From Syntrophus gentianae (GTDB lineage: Bacteria; Desulfobacterota; Syntrophia; Syntrophales; Syntrophaceae), in assembly GCF_900109885.1 (NCBI RefSeq), contig NZ_FOBS01000005.1:124001-188000 (forward strand): a DNA stretch of 64,000 nucleotides, in the 5' to 3' direction. Below, piece by piece: positions 1-8,148 of the stretch. The stretch's first letter is position 1. Each line of letters begins with the position of its first letter. A model generated the notes under the pieces. It saw nothing but the letters and a program-made list of their open reading frames with translations. It was not told the origin of the DNA and ran no database searches. The position numbers and the translations under genes are program-made.

Positions 1-654
1 GACAAAACCCGATGCCCCTTTCGTGGATCGGGCATAGGAGTTGACATTTTGTCCCAGCAGGGTGACTTCTTTTACGCCAATCCCTGCAAGATTCCTGATT
101 TCATTAAGAATATCTTCCTGGGTGCGACTTTCCTCCCGCCCACGAAGATACGGAACGACACAATAGGCGCAGAAATTATTGCACCCCTGCATGATCGTCA
201 CAAAGGCCGTTACCTGGCCAATCTGCGGTAAAGTTACAATCCCGAGGGATGGCGTTTCTTCGGAAAGCGACGTTTCTACGATTTTTGTTCCGGTTTTTTC
301 TATTTCCGCAATAAATTCCGGAAGTCGGTGGATATTATGCGTGCCGAGAACCAGATCGAGATCCGGCACTTTCATCAGGAGTCGGTCCCCCAGCTGTTGC
401 GCGACACAGCCGCTGACACCAATGATCAGGTTTGTCTTTTTTTCCTTCAGCCTCCGAAATCTCCCCAGCGAACTCATCACCTTCTGGGCCGCTTTTTCCC
501 GGATACTGCAGGTATTGAGGATAATCAGGTCCGCCTGGTTTACATCTTTCGTCCCGACATATCCTTCTTTTTCCATCAATGCAGCCATCTGCTCAGAATC
601 GTGAACATTCATCTGACAGCCGATCGTGGAGATATATAAATACTTCTTATCCAA
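1..654 (-). CDS. miaB: MiaB, tRNA-2-methylthio-N6-dimethylallyladenosine synthase (3' end outside window)
   Basis: Radical-SAM methylthiotransferase that converts i6A37 to ms2i6A37 in tRNAs reading UNN codons, using two [4Fe-4S] clusters. About 218 N-terminal codons are visible and the gene runs off the left edge. The N-terminal UPF0004 domain shows STIGCQMNVHDSEQM, with the first cluster cysteine in GCQMN, and NTCSIREKA. The radical-SAM motif reads GCNNFCAYCVVPYLRGRE, the CxxxCxxC signature typical of MiaB rather than RimO or MtaB. The likely start is TTG at 654, because an in-frame TGA lies directly upstream and AGGA sits about 10 nt before it. The family assignment is secure; the start codon is less so. 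Confidence 0.93.
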   Translation of the reverse strand, partial: MDKKYLYISTIGCQMNVHDSEQMAALMEKEGYVGTKDVNQADLIILNTCSIREKAAQKVMSSLGRFRRLKEKKTNLIIGVSGCVAQQLGDRLLMKVPDLDLVLGTHNIHRLPEFIAEIEKTGTKIVETSLSEETPSLGIVTLPQIGQVTAFVTIMQGCNNFCAYCVVPYLRGREESRTQEDILNEIRNLAGIGVKEVTLLGQNVNSYARSTKGASGFV

Positions 655-808
655 TAGAACTCAAGTTCCTGAAAATTTATTAATACTTTTAATTACTAAT
701 ATGCCCATTTAGGTTAGTCAACAAATATTTATCTGCGATGGATTTTAAGACCAGACCGTCTTGGAACGCTATTTCAAGGAAAAAGATTTTTCCGGCGGGG
801 AGAACGTA

Positions 809-885
809 TGGTACGCCCGGTAGGATTCGAACCTACGACCAACAGATTCGAAGTCTGCGACTCTATCCAGCTGAGCTACGGGCGC
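809..885 (-). tRNA. tRNA-Arg (anticodon TCG)
   Basis: A 77-nt cloverleaf reads on the minus strand. The acceptor stem GCGCCCG pairs with CGGGCGT, the D-arm is GCTCAGCTGGATAGAGT, the anticodon loop is CTTCGAA (anticodon TCG, reads CGA) and the T-arm is GTAGG-TTCGAAT-CCTAC. The 3' CCA is encoded in the DNA. The acceptor closes with a G-U pair at position 1:72. The anticodon was read by hand from the loop. Confidence 0.93.
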
Positions 886-1331
886 AAATCCAATTAAACC
901 ATACGTCTTTATCTGGGGATGAGTGGAGGAAGTTTCGTCCGGCACTCACAACCTATCTATCAGATCTTATTTAATGTCAAACGACCTTGACACGAAATGG
1001 ACACATGACAAACACGAAGATGGCGTATATCTGAGGTTGCTTTTGTTGTCAAGAATGAAAATAAGAAACAAAGAACCAAGAAAAATTTGTCTCTTGACTT
1101 TCCAACGAATTAAGGGCAAAAAATAAACCATAAGAGGTTGTCGATCGTATGTAAACCATTTTGAACCCTGGTTAAAAAAGGTGACGCCTTGAAAAGATTA
1201 TGAAAACCCTGTTTCTCGAAAAAAAAGAGGCAGGGTTTTTTTATGTAATAAATGGCTTATTGGATAGGACTATGGGCGTTTTTTTAACATCGTGCAAATT
1301 CATTATTGTTTCAACGTAAGGAGGTTACCCT
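886..1331. other. 446-bp non-coding gap upstream of the first flavoprotein gene
   Basis: No convincing protein gene is visible; the short open frames have no ribosome-binding site or recognisable composition. The region must hold the tRNA-Arg promoter (a TTGACA-like box reads on the minus strand near 973-978) and the promoter of the flavoprotein gene, which I could not identify. It contains a plus-strand terminator at 1203-1242, listed separately, with no obvious gene in front of it. Confidence 0.5.
1203..1242 (+). terminator. Rho-independent terminator or leader attenuator upstream of the flavoprotein gene
   Basis: The arms AAAACCCTG (1203-1211) and CAGGGTTTT (from 1231) enclose an A-rich loop in which CTC/GAG can pair, and a run of seven T follows. 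It lies 90 nt before the GTG start at 1332 on the same strand. A second copy of AACCCTG at 1164-1170 could compete for the 3' arm, so it may be either the end of a short RNA or a regulated leader. Confidence 0.6.
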
Positions 1332-2888
1332 GTGAAAAAAGAAAAGGATGAAATGACGAAGAAGGGTGTAAGTAGACGCTCAATACTCAAAGGGGCCGTT
1401 GTCATGGGGGCTGCGGCAATGGGTGGCGGTCTTGCGCTCAACATGGCTACACCGGGTACAGCGGAGGCCATGGTCAAAAAGCTCCCCTCAAAATGGGATG
1501 AAACCTGGGATGTCGTGGTCGTCGGCTCCGGGTTTGCGGGACTCGCAGCGGCAGCGGAAGCGGCGGGAGGCGGAGCAAAAGTTCTCATCCTGGAAAAAAT
1601 GCCGACTTATGGAGGAAACTCCATCATCAATGGTGGGGAATACAATTCCTGGGATGATGAACTACACCTCCGGGAAAAATTGAACTTGGGTAATGACAGT
1701 GTCGAGCTGCACAAAAGTGACACATTGAAAGGTGGAGATTTCTATGGCTTCCCGGATCTGGTGGATGTTTTTGTCCAGGGGGCGACGCCTGCCCTGAATT
1801 GGATGATTGATGAGGGAGGTTGTAAATTAAGGAATATCCTGAATCGCACGGGCGGTCATACCGCCTATCGAACCCACACCAACGTCGAGGGTGTCGGCCG
1901 GGGCTATACAGACCCTCTTAAAAAGATCGCCGAGGGTCGTGGGGCCAAAATCCGTCTCAATACCAAATTAACCTGGATTTGGAGAAAAGATGCCGACCCC
2001 AAGAGCCCGATTGAGGGGGTTGAGGTCCTGGCGGGAAGTAAAACGAAAAACATCAAGGTCACCAAGGCGCTGATCATGGCTTCCGGCGGGTTCAGCAGGG
2101 ACAAGAAGATGCTGCGGGAGTTCAACCCCGGCATTCTGGATGAGTACAACTGCACCAACCATCCAGGTGCAACAGGGGAGACCATACGGATGGCCCAGGC
2201 CATCTGCGCCGACTCCCTGCAACTGGCCTTCATTCAGCTATACCCCTACGCGGCGCCCGACACGGGAATTCTCGATGCGCCCGCCGTCTACCCCTTCCGG
2301 GGACCTGGCTATGGAATCGTGTACGTCAACAAGCTCGGCAAGCGTTTCGTCAATGAAATGGAACGCCGCGATGTGGTTGCCATGGCCCAGATCAAGACCA
2401 AGATGAAACCGACCTATTCCATCTTCTGTGAGGCCATGATTCCCAAGATGGGAACAAAGGAGGAAGTGGAAAAGGGAATCGCCAAGGGCCGTTTCGTCAA
2501 GGCCGATACGATTGGCGAACTGGCCGGCAAACTGGGCATTCCTGCAAAGGACCTTGAGGAAACCATCAACAACCACAACAAGTATATGGCCGAAGGAAAG
2601 GACCCCGAATTCGGCCGTCAGTTTACGAAAGTCATGATCCCCCTGACGCAGGGCCCCTTCTATGCCATAGCCCAGTGGCCGGCGGTGCATCACACCATGG
2701 GAGGAATACGGATCAACAAGAATGCCCAGGTCATCGATATCTGGGGTAACGTCATCCCCCGTCTCTATGCGGCCGGGGAGGTCACGGGCGGGGTGCACGG
2801 AGCGAATCGCCTGGGTGGCAATGCAACTCCGGATGCCATTGCCTTTGGACGGGTTGCCGGCATTAATGCGGCGAAAGAGAAAAGCTAA
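1332..2888 (+). CDS. Tat-exported FAD flavoprotein, fumarate/methacrylate-reductase-like
   Basis: A 518-residue periplasmic FAD-binding-2 family reductase, expected to reduce the C=C bond of an unsaturated carboxylic acid with electrons from a cytochrome. A twin-arginine signal (SRRSILKGAVV, Arg15-16) ends near AEA46. The Rossmann motif VVVGSGFAGLAAA is at 62-74. Catalytic positions known from Shewanella flavocytochrome c3 are recognisable: the Arg of NEMERRD (346), His in HHTMGG (453/454) and Arg of ANRLGGN (493). The heme domain of flavocytochrome c is absent; a separate multiheme cytochrome follows at 2963, as in the Geobacter methacrylate reductase/cytochrome pair. GTG start with AAGGAGG 7 nt upstream. 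The real substrate (fumarate, methacrylate, urocanate or other) cannot be read from sequence. Confidence 0.85.
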   Translation: MKKEKDEMTKKGVSRRSILKGAVVMGAAAMGGGLALNMATPGTAEAMVKKLPSKWDETWDVVVVGSGFAGLAAAAEAAGGGAKVLILEKMPTYGGNSIINGGEYNSWDDELHLREKLNLGNDSVELHKSDTLKGGDFYGFPDLVDVFVQGATPALNWMIDEGGCKLRNILNRTGGHTAYRTHTNVEGVGRGYTDPLKKIAEGRGAKIRLNTKLTWIWRKDADPKSPIEGVEVLAGSKTKNIKVTKALIMASGGFSRDKKMLREFNPGILDEYNCTNHPGATGETIRMAQAICADSLQLAFIQLYPYAAPDTGILDAPAVYPFRGPGYGIVYVNKLGKRFVNEMERRDVVAMAQIKTKMKPTYSIFCEAMIPKMGTKEEVEKGIAKGRFVKADTIGELAGKLGIPAKDLEETINNHNKYMAEGKDPEFGRQFTKVMIPLTQGPFYAIAQWPAVHHTMGGIRINKNAQVIDIWGNVIPRLYAAGEVTGGVHGANRLGGNATPDAIAFGRVAGINAAKEKS

Positions 2889-2900
2889 GCATAATCTTAG

Positions 2901-2932
2901 AAGGGGGGGTATGGTTTTCTGTACCCCCCCTT
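2901..2932 (+). terminator. Strong intercistronic hairpin between flavoprotein and cytochrome genes
   Basis: AAGGGGGGGTA at 2901-2911 pairs perfectly with TACCCCCCCTT at 2922-2932 around a 10-nt loop. The downstream tract is only moderately T-rich, so partial termination or an mRNA-stabilising role that sets the flavoprotein:cytochrome ratio is more likely than full termination. A different hairpin occupies the same position in the second flavoprotein locus (8107-8134). Confidence 0.6.
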
Positions 2933-2962
2933 CCTTATCTTTAATTTCAAGGAAGGGGGCTT

Positions 2963-3682
2963 ATGAGAAGAATCCTTTTGCCTGTGTTTCTCATCGTATC
3001 CCTGTTCTGCCTGACCTATGCCCTGATGGGCAATTTTACGGTCGAGGCGGCCAAACAAGCAGAGGCGTCCTGTCAGAGCTGCCATGCCGATTTTGCCTCT
3101 GTGCTCCCCAAGGGACATTCTCCGGTTTCAGGAACCAGCCTGGCTTCCTGCATTCCCTGCCATCAGAGTGATTTTGAAGGGAAAGCGGAGAAGAATGCCT
3201 TTTCAACACAAATGCACTTGGCGCATCTGCCGCCAAAAGGAGCGCAGGACTGTGAAGCGTGCCACGCCTGGACATCGGGTAAGAGCTTTGGACTGATCGG
3301 CCAGAAAGGTTCCTGGGGAGCACCGGATAAGAACGATATGGATCTGATGAGGACGATCTTCAAATCCTGGGCCGGCTCCGGTTACATGGACAATCTCCAT
3401 GCCGTGAAGGGGATCGGCTGTGCCCAATGTCATGGCAAGGGGCTGCCCAAAGCCGATGACACGGTGGAGAACAGCCGCTGCCTTGTCTGCCATGGCCCTC
3501 TGGATAAGCTTGCCCAAAAGACAGAGCCCAAGGAATTCAAGGACCGCAATCCCCACAAATCCCATCTGGGGAGCGACATTGCCTGCACGGTCTGCCATAA
3601 AGGACATGCGGAATCCAAAGTCTATTGTCTGGAATGCCACAAGTTCGATATGAAGATCAAGGGCGCCGCTCAAACCAAATAA
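2963..3682 (+). CDS. Periplasmic heptaheme c-type cytochrome, partner of the flavoprotein
   Basis: 239 residues with an uncleaved or cleavable N-terminal signal (hydrophobic residues 5-22) and seven CxxCH heme sites at 37-41, 63-67, 97-101, 153-157, 173-177, 208-212 and 222-226. It is expected to pass electrons between the quinone-pool side and the flavoprotein encoded 74 bp upstream, as the separate cytochrome does in the Geobacter methacrylate redox system. The ATG is preceded by AAGGAAGGGGG. Six of the seven heme segments align by eye, with conserved spacer residues, to the first six hemes of the giant cytochrome at 5214-7988; the CEACH site at 97-101 is the extra one. No membrane anchor other than the signal is seen. 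Confidence 0.88.
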   Translation: MRRILLPVFLIVSLFCLTYALMGNFTVEAAKQAEASCQSCHADFASVLPKGHSPVSGTSLASCIPCHQSDFEGKAEKNAFSTQMHLAHLPPKGAQDCEACHAWTSGKSFGLIGQKGSWGAPDKNDMDLMRTIFKSWAGSGYMDNLHAVKGIGCAQCHGKGLPKADDTVENSRCLVCHGPLDKLAQKTEPKEFKDRNPHKSHLGSDIACTVCHKGHAESKVYCLECHKFDMKIKGAAQTK

Positions 3683-3711
3683 TAAAGGGATTGCACGCAG
3701 GGGAAAACCTC

Positions 3712-3756
3712 TGAAAAAGGGGGTAAGGAGATAAGCTCTCTTTACCCCCTTTTTCA
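3712..3756 (+). terminator. Rho-independent terminator after the heptaheme cytochrome
   Basis: Near-perfect 15-bp stem TGAAAAAGGGGGTAA / TTACCCCCTTTTTCA with an inner GAG/CTC pair in the loop. The T-rich 3' arm serves as the U-tract. It closes the flavoprotein-cytochrome transcription unit and separates it from the gene at 3797. Its symmetry would allow function in both directions. Confidence 0.85.
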
Positions 3757-3796
3757 GCCAGGCTCTTCAAAATTTTTCTAGATCAAAGGAGCAACC

Positions 3797-4237
3797 ATGA
3801 AGCCGAATTTTTCCCTTTTACCGACCTTTTTTCTGATGATCCTCCTGCTTGCCAGCCCGGCAATTGGTTTTTCGGATTGGGTGGAATATGGAAGATCTGA
3901 TCATGGCGATATTTATCTTTATCATTCGGGAAGCATGAAACAAAAGACTAAGGATATCGTTCACGTATGGGTAAAAATCGTTTTCTCTGCTGAAGGGAGA
4001 AAGGATTACATGATTAAATTGAGAAACAGCGGCGAGTCGACAGAAGGATATGAAAAGCTGTCCCATTCTCTGTCTCTCGTTGAAATAGACCGGACGCGCC
4101 CGAGATTCAGGATTTTGTACGGGTCTGAATATGACACGGAGGATAAGGAATTATTCAGGGGTTCGCGGGAGGCACCGTGGAAGGAGATACTGCCCAATAC
4201 AACCCAGGAGATTTTAAAAAAGCAAGTCTGTAAATGA
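3797..4237 (+). CDS. Exported surface-adhesin-E-like small protein
   Basis: 146 residues. The signal peptide covers roughly residues 1-25 (hydrophobic FFLMILLLASPAIGF). The mature part begins WVEYGRSDHGDIYLYHSGSM and continues DIVHVWVKIVFS, resembling the surface-adhesin protein E fold seen in many small secreted proteobacterial proteins, which have a one-domain beta-sheet structure and no enzymatic motif. AAGGAG lies just upstream of the ATG. The stop TGA overlaps an ATG for a small frame that I do not consider a gene. The role is unknown; the family call is by pattern and moderate. Confidence 0.65.
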   Translation: MKPNFSLLPTFFLMILLLASPAIGFSDWVEYGRSDHGDIYLYHSGSMKQKTKDIVHVWVKIVFSAEGRKDYMIKLRNSGESTEGYEKLSHSLSLVEIDRTRPRFRILYGSEYDTEDKELFRGSREAPWKEILPNTTQEILKKQVCK

Positions 4238-4291
4238 GCAATATTCCTTATGAGGTAAAACTGGCTCCTGAAAACAAAAAAGAGGATAAGG

Positions 4292-5068
4292 ATGGCTTTC
4301 AAATCCATTTTTCCGCCACGCTCAAAGATGAGAAAGGCCGTTATGGCGATCCTTCTCATGGTACTTTGGCCGGCTGTTGCCCTTGCCGGAGTCAACCAGG
4401 ATTTGTACAACGCGGCAAAGCGCGGCGATCTGCCTGAGGTAAAACGGCTTCTCGTCGAGGGGGCCGATGTCAACGCCAAAGACCACAACGGAGACACGGC
4501 CTTGATGGTTGCCGCCTGGATGGGCCACCTGGAGACCGTGAAGGAGCTGCTGGGAAAAGGGGCTGAGGTCAACGCCAGGAATCATCGTGGTGGCACGGCA
4601 TTGATGTTTGCCGCCTGTAGCGGCTACGGGAAGATTGTTCGGGAACTCCTTGCCGGAAAGGCTGAGGTCAATGCCAAGGACAAGGACGACATAACCGCAT
4701 TGATGTTTGCCTCCTGGACGGGTTATCGTGAGATTGTGAAAGACCTGCTGGCAAAAGGGGCCGAGATCAACGCAAGGGACAAAAATGGAGACACGGCACT
4801 GACGGTCGCCTCCCTGAGGGGCTACCTTGAGATCGTCCAGGAGCTTCTCGCTGAAGGAGCAGCGGTCAACGCCAAGAATCATCACGGCGGCACGGCTCTG
4901 ATGGCCGCCTCCTGGATGGGTCGCTTGGAGATCGTGAAAGAGCTGCTGGCAAAGGGGGCCGATGTAAACGCCAGGAACAACAATGACAAAACCGCCTTGA
5001 TGATCGCCTCTGCGATGGGCTATCAGGAGGTTGTTGATCTCCTCATCAAGGCGGGTGCCGAGCAGTAA
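4292..5068 (+). CDS. Exported ankyrin-repeat protein
   Basis: 258 residues. A hydrophobic signal (AVMAILLMVLWPAVALA, about residues 16-33) is followed by seven consecutive ankyrin repeats of about 33 residues with the usual G-TAL-x-A-x-x-G and LL-x-x-GA-x-VNA pattern (for example NGDTALMVAAWMGHLETVK). Ankyrin repeats mediate protein-protein binding; an exported all-ankyrin protein probably acts in the periplasm or at the envelope. The ATG at 4292 has AGAGGA 5 nt upstream and is preferred; an internal Met 13 codons later (4328) would give a tighter signal peptide. The repeats are very similar to each other, which suggests recent internal duplication. Confidence 0.85.
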   Translation: MAFKSIFPPRSKMRKAVMAILLMVLWPAVALAGVNQDLYNAAKRGDLPEVKRLLVEGADVNAKDHNGDTALMVAAWMGHLETVKELLGKGAEVNARNHRGGTALMFAACSGYGKIVRELLAGKAEVNAKDKDDITALMFASWTGYREIVKDLLAKGAEINARDKNGDTALTVASLRGYLEIVQELLAEGAAVNAKNHHGGTALMAASWMGRLEIVKELLAKGADVNARNNNDKTALMIASAMGYQEVVDLLIKAGAEQ

Positions 5069-5213
5069 CGGTATCTAAGGACTTTGTCTTTACGAATCGA
5101 TTTTTCCTCTTCTCCTCGATCCTCTAAGTTGGAGAGTTTTCACCTCCGTCTGCGGTTCCGGCGGGAATTCCCCTCTTTTTAATTCATCGGGCCTGATATT
5201 CTTCCTCCTTCCG

Positions 5214-7988
5214 TCAGATCGTGAAGACGGCCCAGAAGATCAGGACCGTCAGGGCCAGTCCGAGCAGTACACAGGCGATTCCGAAGATCCCCGCAAAGAG
5301 CTGAATTCCCGTACCCGGTCCTTGGCACGCTATCTCCTCCAATCGGTTTTCCTTCAGGATACGTTCATATTCCTGCGGGCGTTCCCTCCTTAACGCCTCC
5401 AGCGTGTAACTCCCCGTGAAGATGTTCTTCTCCAGGGGAAATTTGTCCGGGATCAGGTGGTTGTTGAAAAAGTGGATCGTAAAGATGAACACCGCCGCCA
5501 GAAAAGCCTCCTCGGAATGGGCCAAGGACACGATATTGATCATCCACCCCGGCATGACATAGGACGACAGTTCCGGTATCCACATGACAATCCCGGAGAG
5601 TCCGATGAGGAACATTCCCCAGAAGACAGCCATGAAATCGAACTTTTCCCAATAAGTCCACCGGTCGAACTGCGGTTTTTCGCCCCGGTTAAAGAACCAT
5701 TTGAACATGCCCCAGATATCCTGGAGGTCTTTGATGCGCGGGAAGAGAGAGTCCGGTCCGAACAGTCTGCCCACCCAACCCGCGACTTTGAAGCCCGGGA
5801 AGAGGAATCGAAAAGACAACCAGCAGGTGTAAAGGAACAACAGCCACATGACGATGGCACTGACGCGATGCATTGTTCCGGCGTTTGCCACGCCACCCAA
5901 GAGGCTGACCAAGGCCCGGGCCCAGGAGGTATCCGGGTATTTCAGCGGAAATCCGGAGATGACGACACCGAAGAAAGAAAGAATCAGCAGGATGTGCATC
6001 AGACGATCCTGGACTGAAAACCTTCTCACATATTGCCGGCCCTCTTCTACGGGCAACGTGGACTCCAAGTTCAAGCCGCCCCGGATGAGACAGCTCTGTT
6101 CCGCATAGACCTTGCGCCACCAGAGAAGGGAATGCACCCAGAAGAAGGTAAAGACTGAAACCAGCAGGCCGATCATGAATTTTTTGGTCAGATAGAGAGA
6201 AAGAAACTTCTCCGGATTGTCGGGGTCCGGGTGAGGCACATACGAAACGAAACGCCGGTGGAACCCGGAATGGCACTTTCCGCACGTCCCGACCAGCGCC
6301 TGGGGATGCAGGGCGGAGGCTGGATTGTCAGCGGGAAGAATGTTGTGTCCGGAATGACAGTCCTGGCAACCGGCCACTTTTTCGAAACCTCCCAGTTGCC
6401 TCACTTTTCCATGATATGTCTCTCCATAGGCATTCACTGTCAGGGGAAAGGCCCCGTATTTACCGGCAATGCCGCCTTGCCTATGACAGGACACGCAGAG
6501 TTTCGTATAGTACTCTCTTCTATCGGCGATCCCCTTATTGGTTTCCGGAAAGACCGGGACGTCATGAAGACCGTGACAGTCGCTGCAAGAGGCGGCATCC
6601 CTGTTTCCGGCAAGGACTTTGGCCCCGTGCCCCTTGGTCATGTACTTGTTCTGATCATGGCATCCGGTGCAGGTCAGCATGGCCGCGGCCTTGTCCTTCT
6701 TTGCCGATACGGCTTTTGAAGGATGGATATCGCTATGGCACTTGAGGCAGGAAATCTTTCCCTTCAATGCGTGAGCGCTCTTGGCGTATTTTTCATCGAC
6801 GTCCCGGTGACAGACAGCGCAGGAGATCAACCCGGGTTTTTCCTGCCTGGACATATGACGGCTCAGGTCCTGGACGCCCTGATGACAGACCGTGCAGCTC
6901 AACGCCCCATGGGAGGTGGAAGCGAAATGCTCCTTGTATTTCGAAGCCGAATGGCAGGATGTGCAGTCCGTCAGCGGAAGGGCCGCCGGAGCTTCGATCT
7001 TGGCCTTCACCATCTTTTTCCCAGGTGCTTCCTTCGGATGAATCCCCGAATGGCACTGCTCACAGGAAAACTTCTTAACATTCGCGTGAAATCCGGCCTT
7101 GGAAATGTCCCGGTGACAGGAAGTGCAGGAGGCCGTCTCAACGGGCTCTTCTTTCTTCATATGTTTGGCAAAACTGGTTACCCCCCTGTGACAGGCCGTA
7201 CAGCCGAACTTTCCGTGCTTGGTTTGAGAAAAAAACTGACGATATTCCGGCTTGGAATGGCAGGTGGTGCAGGTCGGACCCGAAGCCTCTCCTGCCGGGG
7301 CGGCTTTTCCAGAGGCTGCCGGCGTCTTGGCCTTCAGGTCCTGTTTGTCGGGAGTTGGAGTTTTAACGGGGGCCATCTTCTTCTGGCTCTCCGCTGTCTT
7401 GTCTTCGCCGGGTTTTGAGGCAAAGCTCAAGGGGAGAAGCGGCGATGGGGTCACATTCTTGAAGCTATGGCACTGGGAGCACATAAACTCCGATTTTTTG
7501 TGCTGGAAGTGGCACAGGGAACAGTCCACTTCGGTGCCGTAGTGCGAGTTGTGAGGATTCGGAAGGGTAGGCCCTTTTGCCGGAACTTTTGCCAGGCCTT
7601 CCGTGCTGTGGCAGGCAACGCAAACCTCATACTCGATCTTTGTGAAAGGGGTTTTCTGTCCGTGACATTTTTCACAGGTAATGCCTGCAAGCGTATGGGC
7701 GTGGCTCGTGGGCATCTTGGATTTGATGGAAATCTTGTCCTTGGCGTGACAGGTCACGCAACTCTTGAGTTTCATGCCCTTGGTGTTCATGTGGTTCTCA
7801 GGAAGGACCTTTTTCCCGCCTTCATGGCAGGCCTGGCAGTCTCCAGGCTGAACATTGGCAAGGCGCTTCGGAGAATTGGCAGCGGCACCTGAAAAAGGAA
7901 AAAAGAGAAGAACGCCGATACAGGACAGGATGGTCAGACACAAGAATGTTTTGAAAATTCCGGACAGAGAGTGCCGATGTATTTTCAT
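5214..7988 (-). CDS. 19-heme c-type cytochrome fused to a b-type cytochrome membrane domain
   Basis: 924 residues from the ATG at 7988 (GAGG 6 nt upstream; an ATG 20 codons earlier lacks a ribosome site). An N-terminal anchor or signal spans 14-33. Nineteen CxxCH sites follow: hemes 1-6 at about 51-175, a Lys/Pro/Ala-rich linker, two similar tetraheme modules at about 240-315 and 342-420, and hemes 15-19 at about 440-575. From about 603 to the end there are several membrane helices with conserved histidines (RLMHIL, TMHRVS, LAHSEE, TIHFFNNH), resembling FdnI/HydC-type diheme cytochrome b that exchanges electrons with menaquinone. The plan recalls Geobacter CbcL but with about twice as many c hemes. 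It probably links the quinone pool to the flavoprotein encoded immediately upstream. Direction of flow is not determined. Confidence 0.9.
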   Translation of the reverse strand: MKIHRHSLSGIFKTFLCLTILSCIGVLLFFPFSGAAANSPKRLANVQPGDCQACHEGGKKVLPENHMNTKGMKLKSCVTCHAKDKISIKSKMPTSHAHTLAGITCEKCHGQKTPFTKIEYEVCVACHSTEGLAKVPAKGPTLPNPHNSHYGTEVDCSLCHFQHKKSEFMCSQCHSFKNVTPSPLLPLSFASKPGEDKTAESQKKMAPVKTPTPDKQDLKAKTPAASGKAAPAGEASGPTCTTCHSKPEYRQFFSQTKHGKFGCTACHRGVTSFAKHMKKEEPVETASCTSCHRDISKAGFHANVKKFSCEQCHSGIHPKEAPGKKMVKAKIEAPAALPLTDCTSCHSASKYKEHFASTSHGALSCTVCHQGVQDLSRHMSRQEKPGLISCAVCHRDVDEKYAKSAHALKGKISCLKCHSDIHPSKAVSAKKDKAAAMLTCTGCHDQNKYMTKGHGAKVLAGNRDAASCSDCHGLHDVPVFPETNKGIADRREYYTKLCVSCHRQGGIAGKYGAFPLTVNAYGETYHGKVRQLGGFEKVAGCQDCHSGHNILPADNPASALHPQALVGTCGKCHSGFHRRFVSYVPHPDPDNPEKFLSLYLTKKFMIGLLVSVFTFFWVHSLLWWRKVYAEQSCLIRGGLNLESTLPVEEGRQYVRRFSVQDRLMHILLILSFFGVVISGFPLKYPDTSWARALVSLLGGVANAGTMHRVSAIVMWLLFLYTCWLSFRFLFPGFKVAGWVGRLFGPDSLFPRIKDLQDIWGMFKWFFNRGEKPQFDRWTYWEKFDFMAVFWGMFLIGLSGIVMWIPELSSYVMPGWMINIVSLAHSEEAFLAAVFIFTIHFFNNHLIPDKFPLEKNIFTGSYTLEALRRERPQEYERILKENRLEEIACQGPGTGIQLFAGIFGIACVLLGLALTVLIFWAVFTI

Positions 7989-8106
7989 GGATGCCCTCTC
8001 CAAAGCAAGAATAAGCAGGCCAGTTTTTCTCCCTGCCCCCTGTTTCATTCCATTTCATGTCAGGGCAGGTGACGGAAAATTGTTTACCAAACCCATTGCA
8101 GGAAAT

Positions 8107-8134
8107 GGGGATGTGGCTCAGCAACCACATCCCC
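8107..8134 (-). terminator. Intercistronic hairpin between second flavoprotein and giant cytochrome
   Basis: On the minus strand GGGGATGTGG and CCACATCCCC form a perfect 10-bp stem with an 8-nt loop, followed by ATTTCC rather than a long T-run. It lies between the stop of the flavoprotein gene (8149) and the start of the cytochrome gene (7988). It probably causes partial termination or protects the upstream mRNA. Confidence 0.55.
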
Positions 8135-8148
8135 ACCACCCATCAACA

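Noticed and set aside
923-1126. 67-codon plus-strand frame in the gap after tRNA-Arg
   Set aside because: No ribosome-binding site, odd composition and no similarity to any known small protein pattern.
4234-4437. 67-codon frame overlapping the adhesin-E-like gene by ATGA
   Set aside because: After about 30 plausible residues it runs out of frame through the ankyrin signal-peptide region; the ankyrin frame is clearly the coding one.
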